NCBI GenBank assembly: GCA_025361105.1
Contig: JANYAW010000133.1
Span: forward strand, 1 to 20,441
Direction: 5' to 3'
Length of the DNA stretch: 20,441 nt
Source of the DNA: Rhodocyclaceae bacterium
GTDB lineage: Bacteria; Pseudomonadota; Gammaproteobacteria; Burkholderiales; Rhodocyclaceae
The notes under the pieces were generated by a model. That model was not told the DNA's origin and did no database searches. It saw nothing but the letters and a program-made list of their open reading frames with translations. Both the position numbers and the translations under genes were made by a program. Below, piece by piece: positions 7,776-14,701 of this stretch (the first letter of the stretch is position 1; each line of letters begins with the position of its first letter).

Positions 7776-8729
7776 CTAGAGCGGCATGGCAATAAATTTC
7801 ATCGCCGCTGCGACCGTGCTCTGTGGGTCTTCCTCATGCGGCACATGGCCTAGACCTTCAAAAATTTGTAGCTGACTGCCGGCGATGTCGCGATGAAAAT
7901 GATGTGCGTTTGCTACTGGGACGAGGTGATCGTGGCTGCCCCACAAAATCAGTGTGGGTAATTTGAGTGTGGCAATTTTCTCCGCTTGATCGCCGCGTTG
8001 CATTTGAGAAAAACGCAGCCCAAGTGCGCGCCGATTACCTTCGCGCAGCGACAAATCGTAGTAGCGATCTACCAGCGCGTCAGTTACTTTTGATGGGTCG
8101 CCATAGACGTTTTTCACACTGCCTTCAATCAAGCTACGCGGCAAAATTTTGCTCATCAACTGATTGATGACCGGCATCTGCGCGATGCGGAAGCCGAGCG
8201 GAATCGAGGCTGATGTGAATGCATAACCGGCAGCATCAACCAGGATCAAGCGTTCGATGCGTTCAGGGTAGGTGGCGGCAGTGGCCCAGGCAATATTTCC
8301 GCCGAGCGAATTGCCGACCAGAATTACTTTTTTGACGTTCAAGGCATCGAGCGTGGCGGCGACGAACTTGGTGTAGCTGGCGAGTCGATAGTCGTCGTCT
8401 GGTGCGGGACCGGTGAGGCCGAATCCAGGCAGGTCAAACCGCATTACGCGGCGCTCTTTTGCCATCACACTGACCCAACCATCCCAGGTGTGCAAACTGG
8501 CAGAGGTGCCATGCAGCAAGACGATGGATGTCAGATCATTTTTCGGTCCTTCATCGCGCAGATGAACTTGCATCCCATTGATAGCGACAAAGGTCGATGG
8601 TGACGTCGCCCAACGCGTTTTGAGTGCGTCGACGGGGATATCGGGTGCCCAGAATGCAATAAGCACGCCGATCACCGTCACGAAAATTGTGGCGAGCAAG
8701 GCTAGTGAAACTCGAACAATGAGGCGCAT
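7776..8729 (-). CDS. Membrane-anchored alpha/beta hydrolase
   Basis: A 317-aa alpha/beta hydrolase-fold enzyme. Residues ~5-28 are one hydrophobic segment (LALLATIFVTVIGVLIAFWA), an uncleaved anchor or signal. The fold motifs follow: oxyanion region LLHGTSASLHTW, RFDLPGFGLTGP, the nucleophile elbow VGNSLGG with Ser141, Asp267 in ILWGSHDHLVP and His295 in GLGHVPHEE. The catalytic triad is therefore complete. The closest recalled relatives are esterase/haloalkane-dehalogenase-like or meta-cleavage hydrolase-like proteins, but the substrate cannot be read from the sequence. The start ATG is at 8729-8727; the upstream Shine-Dalgarno is weak (AGAAAG). It follows the AEC transporter by 60 bp on the same strand and may be co-transcribed with it. 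Confidence 0.88.
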   Translation of the reverse strand: MRLIVRVSLALLATIFVTVIGVLIAFWAPDIPVDALKTRWATSPSTFVAINGMQVHLRDEGPKNDLTSIVLLHGTSASLHTWDGWVSVMAKERRVMRFDLPGFGLTGPAPDDDYRLASYTKFVAATLDALNVKKVILVGNSLGGNIAWATAATYPERIERLILVDAAGYAFTSASIPLGFRIAQMPVINQLMSKILPRSLIEGSVKNVYGDPSKVTDALVDRYYDLSLREGNRRALGLRFSQMQRGDQAEKIATLKLPTLILWGSHDHLVPVANAHHFHRDIAGSQLQIFEGLGHVPHEEDPQSTVAAAMKFIAMPL

Positions 8730-8789
8730 ACGAAATGACTTTCTGTTGATAGGGCGTTGGCAAACTATAACGCGGCGTTGAGCAATTGT

Positions 8790-9737
8790 TCAGCTGTTTG
8801 GCGCGCCGAGCAAAGCCAAAATTAACGGAACGCTGATTGCCGCGAAGACCGCTGAAAGGATGAGGCTGGAAGCCACCGGTGCTTCCATAGTGCGAAATTG
8901 TTTGGCCATCAAATACACATTCACACCGACCGGTAGTGCGGCCAGCAGCACCACAACTTGCGTTTCCAAATGTGGCAGGCCGAGCATGCGTGCCAATAAC
9001 CAAACGATCAAAGGTTGCAGCACCAACTTGAATCCACAAATCGCCAAACTTTGTGGCCAGCTTGCGCGCACACCGTAATCGGCCAAACCCATACCGAGCG
9101 CCAGCAATGCCAAGGGCGCAGCGGTTTGCGCGAGCATGCTCAAAGGCACGTCGACGAGCGACGGGATGGTAAAACTCAAAAGACCAAACACGGTGCCCGA
9201 AACGATGGAAGCGACCACTGGATTGGTCGCTACGCTAAATGCGGTTTTGCCAATTCCCGCCAGCGAGAATTCGCCGTGTATCGCCCATTCGACCGACACC
9301 GTTACCAGCGTCCACAAGGTCAGCGCATTGAACACCAACACCAGCGCGACGGTTGGCATGGCGACGGTGCCGAATGCGGCAGTTGCCAAGGGAATTCCGA
9401 GCAAGACATTATTGGAAAACACGCCACCTAGGGCGAACACTGATTGCGCTGTGCCATCAAGCTGAAACAGGCGCCGACTGGTGATACGCCCCAAAGTGAA
9501 CACAATCAGGCAACTACCGAAGTAAGCCAGCAGCAGGCGGGTATCCACCGGCGGCAAGTGCGACAAATTGCTCATCAGGCGGAACAGCATGGCCGGCAAA
9601 GCGCCAAGGAAAACAAAGCGGGTGAGCAAGTCAGCGTATTTCTTCGGGCAACGTGCAAAGCGCACCAGCATGAATCCCAGCGCAATGATGGCAAATTGGG
9701 GTGCGGCGAGAGAGAATTGATGGAGAAAGCTGTTCAT
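8790..9737 (-). CDS. AEC-family (auxin efflux carrier-like) transporter
   Basis: A 315-aa multi-pass inner membrane protein with about ten hydrophobic segments in two halves. Family-like features are FSNNVLLGIPLA in the first half, NPVVASIVSGTVFGLL at the middle, and LPVGVNVYLMAKQF near the C-terminus. Bacterial AEC proteins export or exchange small organic anions such as malate or malonate; the substrate here is not determinable. The start is the ATG at 9737-9735; no clear Shine-Dalgarno is seen. It is the first gene of a minus-strand group with the hydrolase and diverges from the NYN nuclease gene, with a copy of the 24-bp repeat in the shared upstream gap. Confidence 0.88.
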   Translation of the reverse strand: MNSFLHQFSLAAPQFAIIALGFMLVRFARCPKKYADLLTRFVFLGALPAMLFRLMSNLSHLPPVDTRLLLAYFGSCLIVFTLGRITSRRLFQLDGTAQSVFALGGVFSNNVLLGIPLATAAFGTVAMPTVALVLVFNALTLWTLVTVSVEWAIHGEFSLAGIGKTAFSVATNPVVASIVSGTVFGLLSFTIPSLVDVPLSMLAQTAAPLALLALGMGLADYGVRASWPQSLAICGFKLVLQPLIVWLLARMLGLPHLETQVVVLLAALPVGVNVYLMAKQFRTMEAPVASSLILSAVFAAISVPLILALLGAPNS

Positions 9738-9801
9738 GAACGAGCGGATAGTTTGGCGACGAGTTTGTAATACGGTGGCAATTAAAATCGCAGCCTGATC
9801 T

Positions 9802-9825
9802 CAGTTGGTGCTGGTAACACGCCGT
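9802..9825 (+). repeat. 24-bp dispersed repeat, copy 3
   Basis: A full copy with TA at the variable positions, identical to the copy at 15864. It is the only full copy in a divergent intergenic region: 64 bp upstream of the AEC transporter start and 45 bp upstream of the NYN gene start. It therefore lies in the promoter zone rather than at a gene end. Confidence 0.9.
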
Positions 9826-9870
9826 CGTGCGTGAGACACTGCATTCCTCAATCTTAACCCGTTCAATCTC

Positions 9871-10713
9871 ATGGCCGGAAATCCTGAAATCACCAACATG
9901 GCGTTGTTTTGCGACTTTGAAAACATCGCGCTCGGTGTACGCGATGCCAAGTACGCACAGTTCGACATCAAGAAAGTCCTCGAACGCTTGCTGCTCAAGG
10001 GCAGCATCGTGGTCAAGAAAGCTTATTGCGATTGGGCGCGCTACAAGGATTTCAAGGCGCCGATGCACGAAGCGGCGTTCGAGCTAATCGAGATCCCGCA
10101 TGTCAGACAATCAGGCAAGAATTCTGCCGATATCCGCATGGTGGTAGATGCGCTCGACCTTTGCTATACCAAGGCGCACGTCGATACCTTTGTCATCATC
10201 AGCGGCGATTCGGATTTCTCGCCACTGGTTTCCAAGCTACGCGAAAACAACAAACGGGTGATTGGTGTCGGGGTGAAAGCGGCTACTTCCGATTTGCTTT
10301 CGGCCAATTGCGATGAGTTTATTTTCTACGATGATTTGGTGCGGGAATTGGAAGCCAAGACCAAGCGCATTGCCAAAAAAACACCGGCGAAAACTGAGCC
10401 GAAAAAAGTAACTGAAGCGAAAGCTGGCGACGAAAAACCGGAAGTTCCGAAACGCGAAGGTGCGCGCGAAGAAGCTCTCGATTTGCTAGTCGAAACTGTC
10501 GAAGCGATGATCGCCGAACGCGGCGAAGAAAAAATTTGGGGTTCGATGGTCAAGCCGACTCTGCAACGCCGTAAGCCAGGCTTCACCGAGTCCTACTATG
10601 GGTATCGTTCGTTTCGCGACCTGCTTGAAGACGCAAAAAAGCGCAAGCTGTTGGAAGTGGAAAGAGATGAAAAGTCCGGCCAGTATTTGATTCGTCTACC
10701 AGCGGACGAATGA
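9871..10713 (+). CDS. NYN-domain (LabA/DUF88) RNase-like protein with OST-HTH/LOTUS domain
   Basis: A 280-aa protein. Residues ~10-155 are a NYN (PIN-like) nuclease domain with the acidic metal-binding set: D15 in CDFENI, D87 in KNSADIRMVVDAL, and D113/D115 in SGDSDFSPL, followed by VIGVGVK. Residues ~158-200 are a charged Lys/Glu/Pro linker. Residues ~200-277 fit an OST-HTH/LOTUS RNA-binding domain (EALDLLVETVEAMIAERGEEKIWGS..., ending in GYRSFRDLLEDAKKRKLLEVE). Family knowledge suggests a metal-dependent RNA-cleaving or RNA-binding enzyme in the cytoplasm; the target RNA is unknown. The start at 9871 has no good Shine-Dalgarno, and M10 (MALFCDFENI) is an alternative that keeps the domain. 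The stop is 10 bp before the methyltransferase start, indicating an operon. Confidence 0.9.
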   Translation: MAGNPEITNMALFCDFENIALGVRDAKYAQFDIKKVLERLLLKGSIVVKKAYCDWARYKDFKAPMHEAAFELIEIPHVRQSGKNSADIRMVVDALDLCYTKAHVDTFVIISGDSDFSPLVSKLRENNKRVIGVGVKAATSDLLSANCDEFIFYDDLVRELEAKTKRIAKKTPAKTEPKKVTEAKAGDEKPEVPKREGAREEALDLLVETVEAMIAERGEEKIWGSMVKPTLQRRKPGFTESYYGYRSFRDLLEDAKKRKLLEVERDEKSGQYLIRLPADE

Positions 10714-10723
10714 GAAGAAAAGC

Positions 10724-11545
10724 ATGACCTTGATTCCCGGAATCCGACCCGAGCAGTCGGTCGAGTTGCTCAAAGAACTGCATATCCTGACCCGCGACGG
10801 CAAGCTCAATCAAGACTCGCGGCGCAAGCTCAAGCAGGTTTATCACCTCTATCAATTCATCGAACCCTTGCTGGTCGAAGTCCTCGCCGATCAAGGTGAC
10901 GTCAGCCTTGCCGATCATGGGGCAGGGAAGTCCTACCTCGGTTTTATTCTTTATGACTTGTTCCTGAAAAACAAAACTGTCGGTCAAATTTACGGCATCG
11001 AAACGCGCAGCGAATTGGTCGACAAATCCCGCGAACTGGCGCAGCGATTGGAATTTTCGCGCATGCATTTTCTCAATCTGTCGGTTACCGAATCCGCAAC
11101 GGACACCTCATTGCCGAACAACATTGATATCGTCACCGCGCTACACGCCTGCGACACCGCGACCGACGATGCGATACGTTTTGCGCTGGAAAAAGATGCC
11201 CGTTTCATCGTGCTGGTGCCGTGCTGTCAAGCCGAAGTCGCCATCGCATTACGCAAAAATAAAAACGAATCCTTCGCCCGCACCGCGCTTTCCGAACTCT
11301 GGCGACATCCGCTACACACTCGCGAATTCGGCAGCCAAGTGACCAACGCCTTGCGTTGTTTGCTACTCGAAATGCATGGCTACAAAATTACCGTCACCGA
11401 GCTAACCGGCTGGGAGCATTCAATGAAAAATGAACTCATCATCGCCCGCCGAGCAGGCGCACCACGCGGCAACGCCCGCGAGCGCAGTCAGGCAATTTTG
11501 CAGATGTTGAATCTTGAGGAAATGAGCGGGCGGTTTTGCTACTGA
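10724..11545 (+). CDS. SAM-dependent methyltransferase (Methyltransf_32-like)
   Basis: A 273-aa class I methyltransferase. SAM-binding motif I is LADHGAGKSYLGF (residues ~62-74), the acidic end of strand 2 is YGIETRSELVD, and later come TALHACDTATDDA (139-150) and FIVLVPCCQAEVA (161-173). The HACD and PCCQ signatures are those I associate with the PF13679-type proteins, related to TRM13/METTL25, for which RNA is a plausible substrate. GAGAAGAAAAGC precedes the ATG, and the gene starts 10 bp after the NYN nuclease, so the two are probably translated from one transcript. A joint RNA-related role is inference from the pairing only. A half copy of the 24-bp repeat begins 3 bp after the stop. Confidence 0.82.
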   Translation: MTLIPGIRPEQSVELLKELHILTRDGKLNQDSRRKLKQVYHLYQFIEPLLVEVLADQGDVSLADHGAGKSYLGFILYDLFLKNKTVGQIYGIETRSELVDKSRELAQRLEFSRMHFLNLSVTESATDTSLPNNIDIVTALHACDTATDDAIRFALEKDARFIVLVPCCQAEVAIALRKNKNESFARTALSELWRHPLHTREFGSQVTNALRCLLLEMHGYKITVTELTGWEHSMKNELIIARRAGAPRGNARERSQAILQMLNLEEMSGRFCY

Positions 11546-11548
11546 GAC

Positions 11549-11563
11549 CAGTTGGTGCTGGTG
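11549..11563 (+). repeat. 24-bp dispersed repeat, 5' half copy
   Basis: CAGTTGGTGCTGGTG matches the first 15 bases of the repeat. The remaining 9 bases (ACACGCCGT) are absent, replaced by sequence that enters a hairpin at 11570. It starts 3 bp after the methyltransferase stop and is in the same orientation as the gene. Confidence 0.7.
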
Positions 11564-11569
11564 TGCAGT

Positions 11570-11620
11570 GTCGGCTTTGCACAGCCGACCCGCTCTGCAG
11601 GCGCAAAGCAGTGCTTTGCG
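11570..11620. other. Two adjacent perfect inverted repeats downstream of the methyltransferase gene
   Basis: The first hairpin is GTCGGCT (11570-11576), a 6-base loop and AGCCGAC (11583-11589). The second is CGCAAAGC (11602-11609), loop AGT and GCTTTGCG (11613-11620). Both stems are perfect, but no T-run follows either, so they are not classical intrinsic terminators. They could be a 3' stabiliser, a REP-like element or a Rho-associated end. The first resembles the hairpin at 18482-18505. Confidence 0.55.
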
Positions 11621-11728
11621 AAACCTCTGCGCCGCCGCCGTTCAGTTGCCAAACAGCGCTACTCGTTTGAGTTCTGCGCAAACACCCATACTTAAGTTTT
11701 CTATGTAACTCACAAGCAGCATCGCCCC

Positions 11729-12652
11729 ATGGAATTTTCCGACATCAGCCGCACCATTCAAACCGACGCAGCTTTGGTCGCGTTTTTCAACGTGCTGCTG
11801 CAACAGCTTGGCCTTCCAGTTCCCGCTGTACCGACCTTGATGGTGATAGGCAGCCTCGCGGTGATGCCTTCGACGGTACTGCTCACGCTCACGGCCGCCG
11901 TCGCCGCATCGGTAATCGCCGACGCACTTTGGTATGGCGCAGGTCGCGTGTTTGGCTATCGTTTGCTCAATGGCCTGTGCCGTCTGTCGATCAATCCGGG
12001 TTCCTGCGTTACGCAAACCGAGTCCCGCTTTGCACGCTGGGGCGTTTGGTCATTGGTTATCGCCAAATTCATTCCCGGCTTCTCCACCGTCGCGCCGCCG
12101 ATTGCAGGCGCATTAAGAATGCCAATCGCCAGCTTTCTGTTGGCCTCCGGCATCGGCGCGGCTCTATGGGCGGGATTGGCGCTGACAGCCGGCTGGTTGG
12201 CGCGTGAGGAATTGCAAGGTTTGCTGCTTTTTTTCGGCAACAACGGCACCAGCGTGATTGTCATTGCAGTGGTCATTGTCAGCGTTTGGATACTGTGGAA
12301 ATTCTGGCAGAAATACCGCTTTGAGAAACTCGCCGCGATTCCACGTATCAAGATTGACGAATTGATGAAGCTGATGAAATCCGATTCCCCGCCGTTGTTG
12401 CTGGATCTTCGCGGAGCAATATTGATAGCAGAAGGCTTAACGATCGACGGCGCGACCGTAGCCGAACATGACAATCTGGCAAGCGTCGTTGGTGGCTGGC
12501 CAATAGACAGGCTGGTAGTCACGCTGTGTGCCTGCCCGCAAGATGCCGGCGCGGTGCAGGCAGCGCAAGCGATTAAGGCGATGGGTTATCGGCACGTGAA
12601 GCCCTTGGATGGTGGCTTTGAGGCCTGGCTGGCGTTCAAAAAAAGTACCTAA
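11729..12652 (+). CDS. DedA-family membrane protein fused to a rhodanese domain
   Basis: A 307-aa fusion. Residues ~15-195 are a DedA/SNARE-associated membrane domain with several hydrophobic helices and the family segments LGLPVPAVPTLMV and FIPGFSTVAPPIAGALRM. DedA proteins are linked to lipid flipping and proton-dependent membrane homeostasis. Residues ~205-303 are a rhodanese domain: PPLLLDLRG, then VVTLCACPQDAGA with the candidate active Cys at C267, and GYRHVKPLDGGFEAW at the end. The rhodanese part would face the cytoplasm and move sulfur or act as a sensor; this is inference. I recall this fusion from other Proteobacteria. No strong Shine-Dalgarno precedes the ATG at 11729. It stands alone after a 183-bp gap and converges on the GFA gene 42 bp away. 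Confidence 0.88.
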   Translation: MEFSDISRTIQTDAALVAFFNVLLQQLGLPVPAVPTLMVIGSLAVMPSTVLLTLTAAVAASVIADALWYGAGRVFGYRLLNGLCRLSINPGSCVTQTESRFARWGVWSLVIAKFIPGFSTVAPPIAGALRMPIASFLLASGIGAALWAGLALTAGWLAREELQGLLLFFGNNGTSVIVIAVVIVSVWILWKFWQKYRFEKLAAIPRIKIDELMKLMKSDSPPLLLDLRGAILIAEGLTIDGATVAEHDNLASVVGGWPIDRLVVTLCACPQDAGAVQAAQAIKAMGYRHVKPLDGGFEAWLAFKKST

Positions 12653-12694
12653 ATTTTTATCTGTCTTTGGTGCTTATGAAACGCCGTAACCGAT

Positions 12695-13057
12695 CTACTT
12701 CATCGCCGCACCAATCGCCTGGCGTACAGGAATTCCCGTCGGGTCGAAATCTTTCAGGCAATGCACATTGATGCCAAAAGTATCCGGCGTCACACGTTTG
12801 CGGTGAAAGGGATAGATGCCGCAGATTTTGCAGAAAAAATGCCTGGCGGTCATGGTGTGAAACTGATACTCGGTGAGAAACTCCGCGCCTGAAATCAATT
12901 TGAATTGTGCTTCGGCTACCTTCACCATCAGGGCATTTTTGCGTTTGCAAATCGAACAGTCGCACATTGTGAGTTCGGGAAAATCCGTCTCGATTTCAAA
13001 CTGAACATTGCCGCAATGGCAACTGCCCTGATAGCGTCTGCAAGCTTGATTGTTCAT
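12695..13057 (-). CDS. GFA / CENP-V family zinc protein
   Basis: A 120-aa protein of the GFA (glutathione-dependent formaldehyde-activating-like) family. Zinc ligands are visible: GSCHCG (C13, C15), CDCSIC (C32, C34, C37), FFCKICG (C76, C79), and C100 in NVHC. Members bind structural and catalytic zinc; most have no proven reaction, and activity on glutathione adducts is only an inference from the family name. The start is the ATG at 13057-13055, because AGGA at 13069-13066 has 8-base spacing. Longer forms would run through the 24-bp repeat and into the upstream gene. It is the last gene of a five-gene minus-strand run and has the longest gap in it (43 bp), which holds the repeat. Confidence 0.85.
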   Translation of the reverse strand: MNNQACRRYQGSCHCGNVQFEIETDFPELTMCDCSICKRKNALMVKVAEAQFKLISGAEFLTEYQFHTMTARHFFCKICGIYPFHRKRVTPDTFGINVHCLKDFDPTGIPVRQAIGAAMK

Positions 13058-13077
13058 TGTCTGCATCCTGATTCTGT

Positions 13078-13101
13078 CAGTTGGTGCTGGTGACACGCCG
13101 C
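13078..13101 (+). repeat. 24-bp dispersed repeat, copy 4
   Basis: TG at the variable positions; 23 of 24 bases match, with the last base C instead of T. That last base is also the final base of the TAG stop codon (minus strand, 13103-13101) of the MmcQ-like gene. The repeat abuts that gene and lies 20 bp upstream of the GFA start, antisense to both. Confidence 0.9.
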
Positions 13102-13460
13102 TATGCAATACCAAGCTTCGCACGCGTGCGCTTGCTCAATGATTCCACTGCGCGCTGATACGACCATGCCACCAACTCGCGTAAATAGTCCGTTGGCAAA
13201 GTCTGAACATTGACTACCGTAACCCAATGAAAGCGTCCCATGTAACGCGCCGGCTTTACTCCAGACATGTCGGTAAGCTCAAGAAAACGATCTGGTGTGA
13301 CACGAAAACTGAAACGCCAGCGCTCGGGTTCGCTGGTTTTGAAGTAGGCAAAGAATTTTCCGCCCACGGAGTAAACCAGTACATTGCTTGGATCTTCATG
13401 CAGCTTGACCATCGTGGCCGGAAATTCGCTGCAAAACCGTTTCAACTGCAGCGTATTCAT
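13101..13460 (-). CDS. MmcQ/YjbR-like (DUF1801-like or related fold) small protein
   Basis: A 119-aa protein starting at the ATG at 13460-13458 (MNTLQLKRFCSEFPA). Its pattern is an N-terminal helix, then LHEDPSNVLVYSVGGKFFAYFKTSEPERWRFSFRVTPDRFLELTDMSGVKPARYMGRFHWVTV, ending in LRELVAWSYQRAVESLSKRTRAKLG. This is typical of the MmcQ/YjbR family (CyaY-like fold, DNA-binding-like), found across bacteria with no firmly known function. An open frame extends upstream to 13649, but that part overlaps the zinc-ribbon gene and looks like out-of-frame coding sequence. It lies 17 bp after the zinc-ribbon gene in the five-gene run. Confidence 0.82.
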   Translation of the reverse strand: MNTLQLKRFCSEFPATMVKLHEDPSNVLVYSVGGKFFAYFKTSEPERWRFSFRVTPDRFLELTDMSGVKPARYMGRFHWVTVVNVQTLPTDYLRELVAWSYQRAVESLSKRTRAKLGIA

Positions 13461-13477
13461 GATGCCTTGGCGAACCC

Positions 13478-13741
13478 CTATCTGGCGCTGGCAGACCAGC
13501 GTTTCAGATGTCTGGTGCGGCCCGCAAACATCCTGGCCACAAACCCGGGAAATCCCATATCGCCAAGCTTTGTCGCTACCAATGCAGTCATCGCATCCAC
13601 GGTGATATCCGGCTGCAAAAATTTGCCGTCGGCATAGCAATGACTGCAATACAAGCTACTAAGCGTCCCGTCAGACTCGCTACCGCCACCTTTTGCATCT
13701 CTTTTCATTGGCATTCCGCAACTCTGACAATTGTTTCCCAT
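13478..13741 (-). CDS. Small zinc-ribbon protein
   Basis: An 87-aa protein beginning MGNNCQSCGMPMKRDAKGGG. Two CxxC pairs (C5/C8 in CQSCGMP and C32/C35 in LYCSHCY) form a zinc ribbon, followed by a conserved segment (GKFLQPDITVDAMTALVATKLGDMGFPGFVARMF). This matches the small 'putative zinc ribbon' proteins I recall as PF12674-like. AAGG precedes the ATG at suitable spacing. It sits between the DUF3291 gene (12 bp) and the MmcQ-like gene (17 bp). Function unknown; a role in partner binding or transcription is only a guess. Confidence 0.85.
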   Translation of the reverse strand: MGNNCQSCGMPMKRDAKGGGSESDGTLSSLYCSHCYADGKFLQPDITVDAMTALVATKLGDMGFPGFVARMFAGRTRHLKRWSASAR

Positions 13742-13753
13742 GTCATTTGCCTT

Positions 13754-14200
13754 TCATTGTGGATGAGGAAAAGTATCGCGAAGCGTAAATGCGTCTCCGG
13801 TCGGACCGTTTGTGCGTAGCCGTTCAAGTCGCGCAATCGCCTCGGCTTCGGTAGGTCGATGCCCACCGGGCACCCACCACAATACGAGATGTGCCTCGCG
13901 CATTTTGTCAAACCACTCCCTGCGTCGGCGCATGATTTCTACATGTCCCGCCCCGTAAACATAAGCACTCAAGGAGGCAACATCCTGCCACACGGAAATA
14001 TTGATTAAAACATCGTCACCCATCGGGCGTAAGCCGGTCGCATCGCCATCGTCGGTTTGCAAGCGCCAAACAAACCCTGCCGAACTCTCTGCCAGCGCAT
14101 TGATACGCTCCAGATTGGCGACAAAATCCGCCATGATCGGCGACTCAAGCGGCTCCTTCATCAGCGCGATATTCAACTGCGCGAGTTCAAACTTGGCCAT
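13754..14200 (-). CDS. DUF3291-family protein
   Basis: A 148-aa protein: MAKFELAQLNIALMKEPLESPIMADFVANLERINALAESSAGFVWRLQ, later VLINISVWQDVASLSAYVYG, and FDKMREAHLVLWWVPGGHRPTEAEAIARLERL. These are the signatures of DUF3291, a ferredoxin-like dimeric alpha+beta barrel related to antibiotic-biosynthesis monooxygenase folds. No reaction is established for the family. The ATG is 9 bp after the SnoaL-like gene stop, with no strong Shine-Dalgarno, so translational coupling is likely. Confidence 0.88.
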   Translation of the reverse strand: MAKFELAQLNIALMKEPLESPIMADFVANLERINALAESSAGFVWRLQTDDGDATGLRPMGDDVLINISVWQDVASLSAYVYGAGHVEIMRRRREWFDKMREAHLVLWWVPGGHRPTEAEAIARLERLRTNGPTGDAFTLRDTFPHPQ

Positions 14201-14209
14201 TTGAATTGT

Positions 14210-14605
14210 TCACTTATTTGCAAAGGCAGCGAGCATTGCGCCCATTTTTTGATGGATTAAATTGACCGCTTTGATCGGGCGCAGCATGACTTTGAAATCG
14301 ACAACCTGTCCGTCGCTATTCCATTTCATCATGTCGACACCGTTAACTTTGATGCCATCAATCTCGACTTCAAATTCCAGCACGGCATCGTTGTCGCCTA
14401 CGACTTCGCGCACGTAGCGAAACGTGTCGTTGTAAAACACCTGGAACGCGGCGGAGAGATAGAGCGTGGTTAATGGCTTACCGACCTGCGGCGCATGCAC
14501 CACGGGCGAATGAAAAACCACCGTGTCGGCGAGCAGTACAGCAAGCCCTGCGGGATTTTGTTTGCTTAGGATTTGATGCCAAAGTTCGAGTGCATTGATG
14601 GTCAT
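14210..14605 (-). CDS. SnoaL-like / NTF2-fold protein
   Basis: A 131-aa protein with the NTF2-like pattern: an N-terminal helix pair (ALELWHQILSKQNPAGLAVLLADTVVFHSPVV), then strands (VGDNDAVLEFEVEIDGIKVNGVDMMKWNSDGQVVDFKVMLRP) and a C-terminal helix. SnoaL-like proteins include isomerases, hydroxylases and ligand-binding proteins; this one is not assignable further. AGGAG precedes the ATG. It is the first gene of the five-gene minus-strand run, so the operon promoter should lie in the gap up to 14701 shared with the divergent desaturase gene. Confidence 0.85.
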   Translation of the reverse strand: MTINALELWHQILSKQNPAGLAVLLADTVVFHSPVVHAPQVGKPLTTLYLSAAFQVFYNDTFRYVREVVGDNDAVLEFEVEIDGIKVNGVDMMKWNSDGQVVDFKVMLRPIKAVNLIHQKMGAMLAAFANK

Positions 14606-14701
14606 GCAAAATCTCCTGATTTGAATTTGTTGAATCGCTGATGGTCTTCAAACACCACTACAATTTGCCACCGAATATTTTTACAACATACCTTGACCAA
14701 T

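Noticed and set aside
7575..7853. Plus-strand open frame containing QLVLATRR, like the RecQ linker
   Set aside because: The peptide match comes from the 24-bp repeat itself. The frame overlaps two minus-strand genes and has no recognisable domain.
9018..9027. Possible extra inverted copy of the repeat (AGCACCAACT)
   Set aside because: Only 10 bases match, within conserved AEC transporter coding sequence, and the rest of the repeat is absent.
13461..13649. N-terminal extension of the MmcQ-like gene to a TTG at 13649
   Set aside because: It overlaps the zinc-ribbon gene in another frame and adds residues unlike the family. The internal ATG at 13460 gives the normal length.
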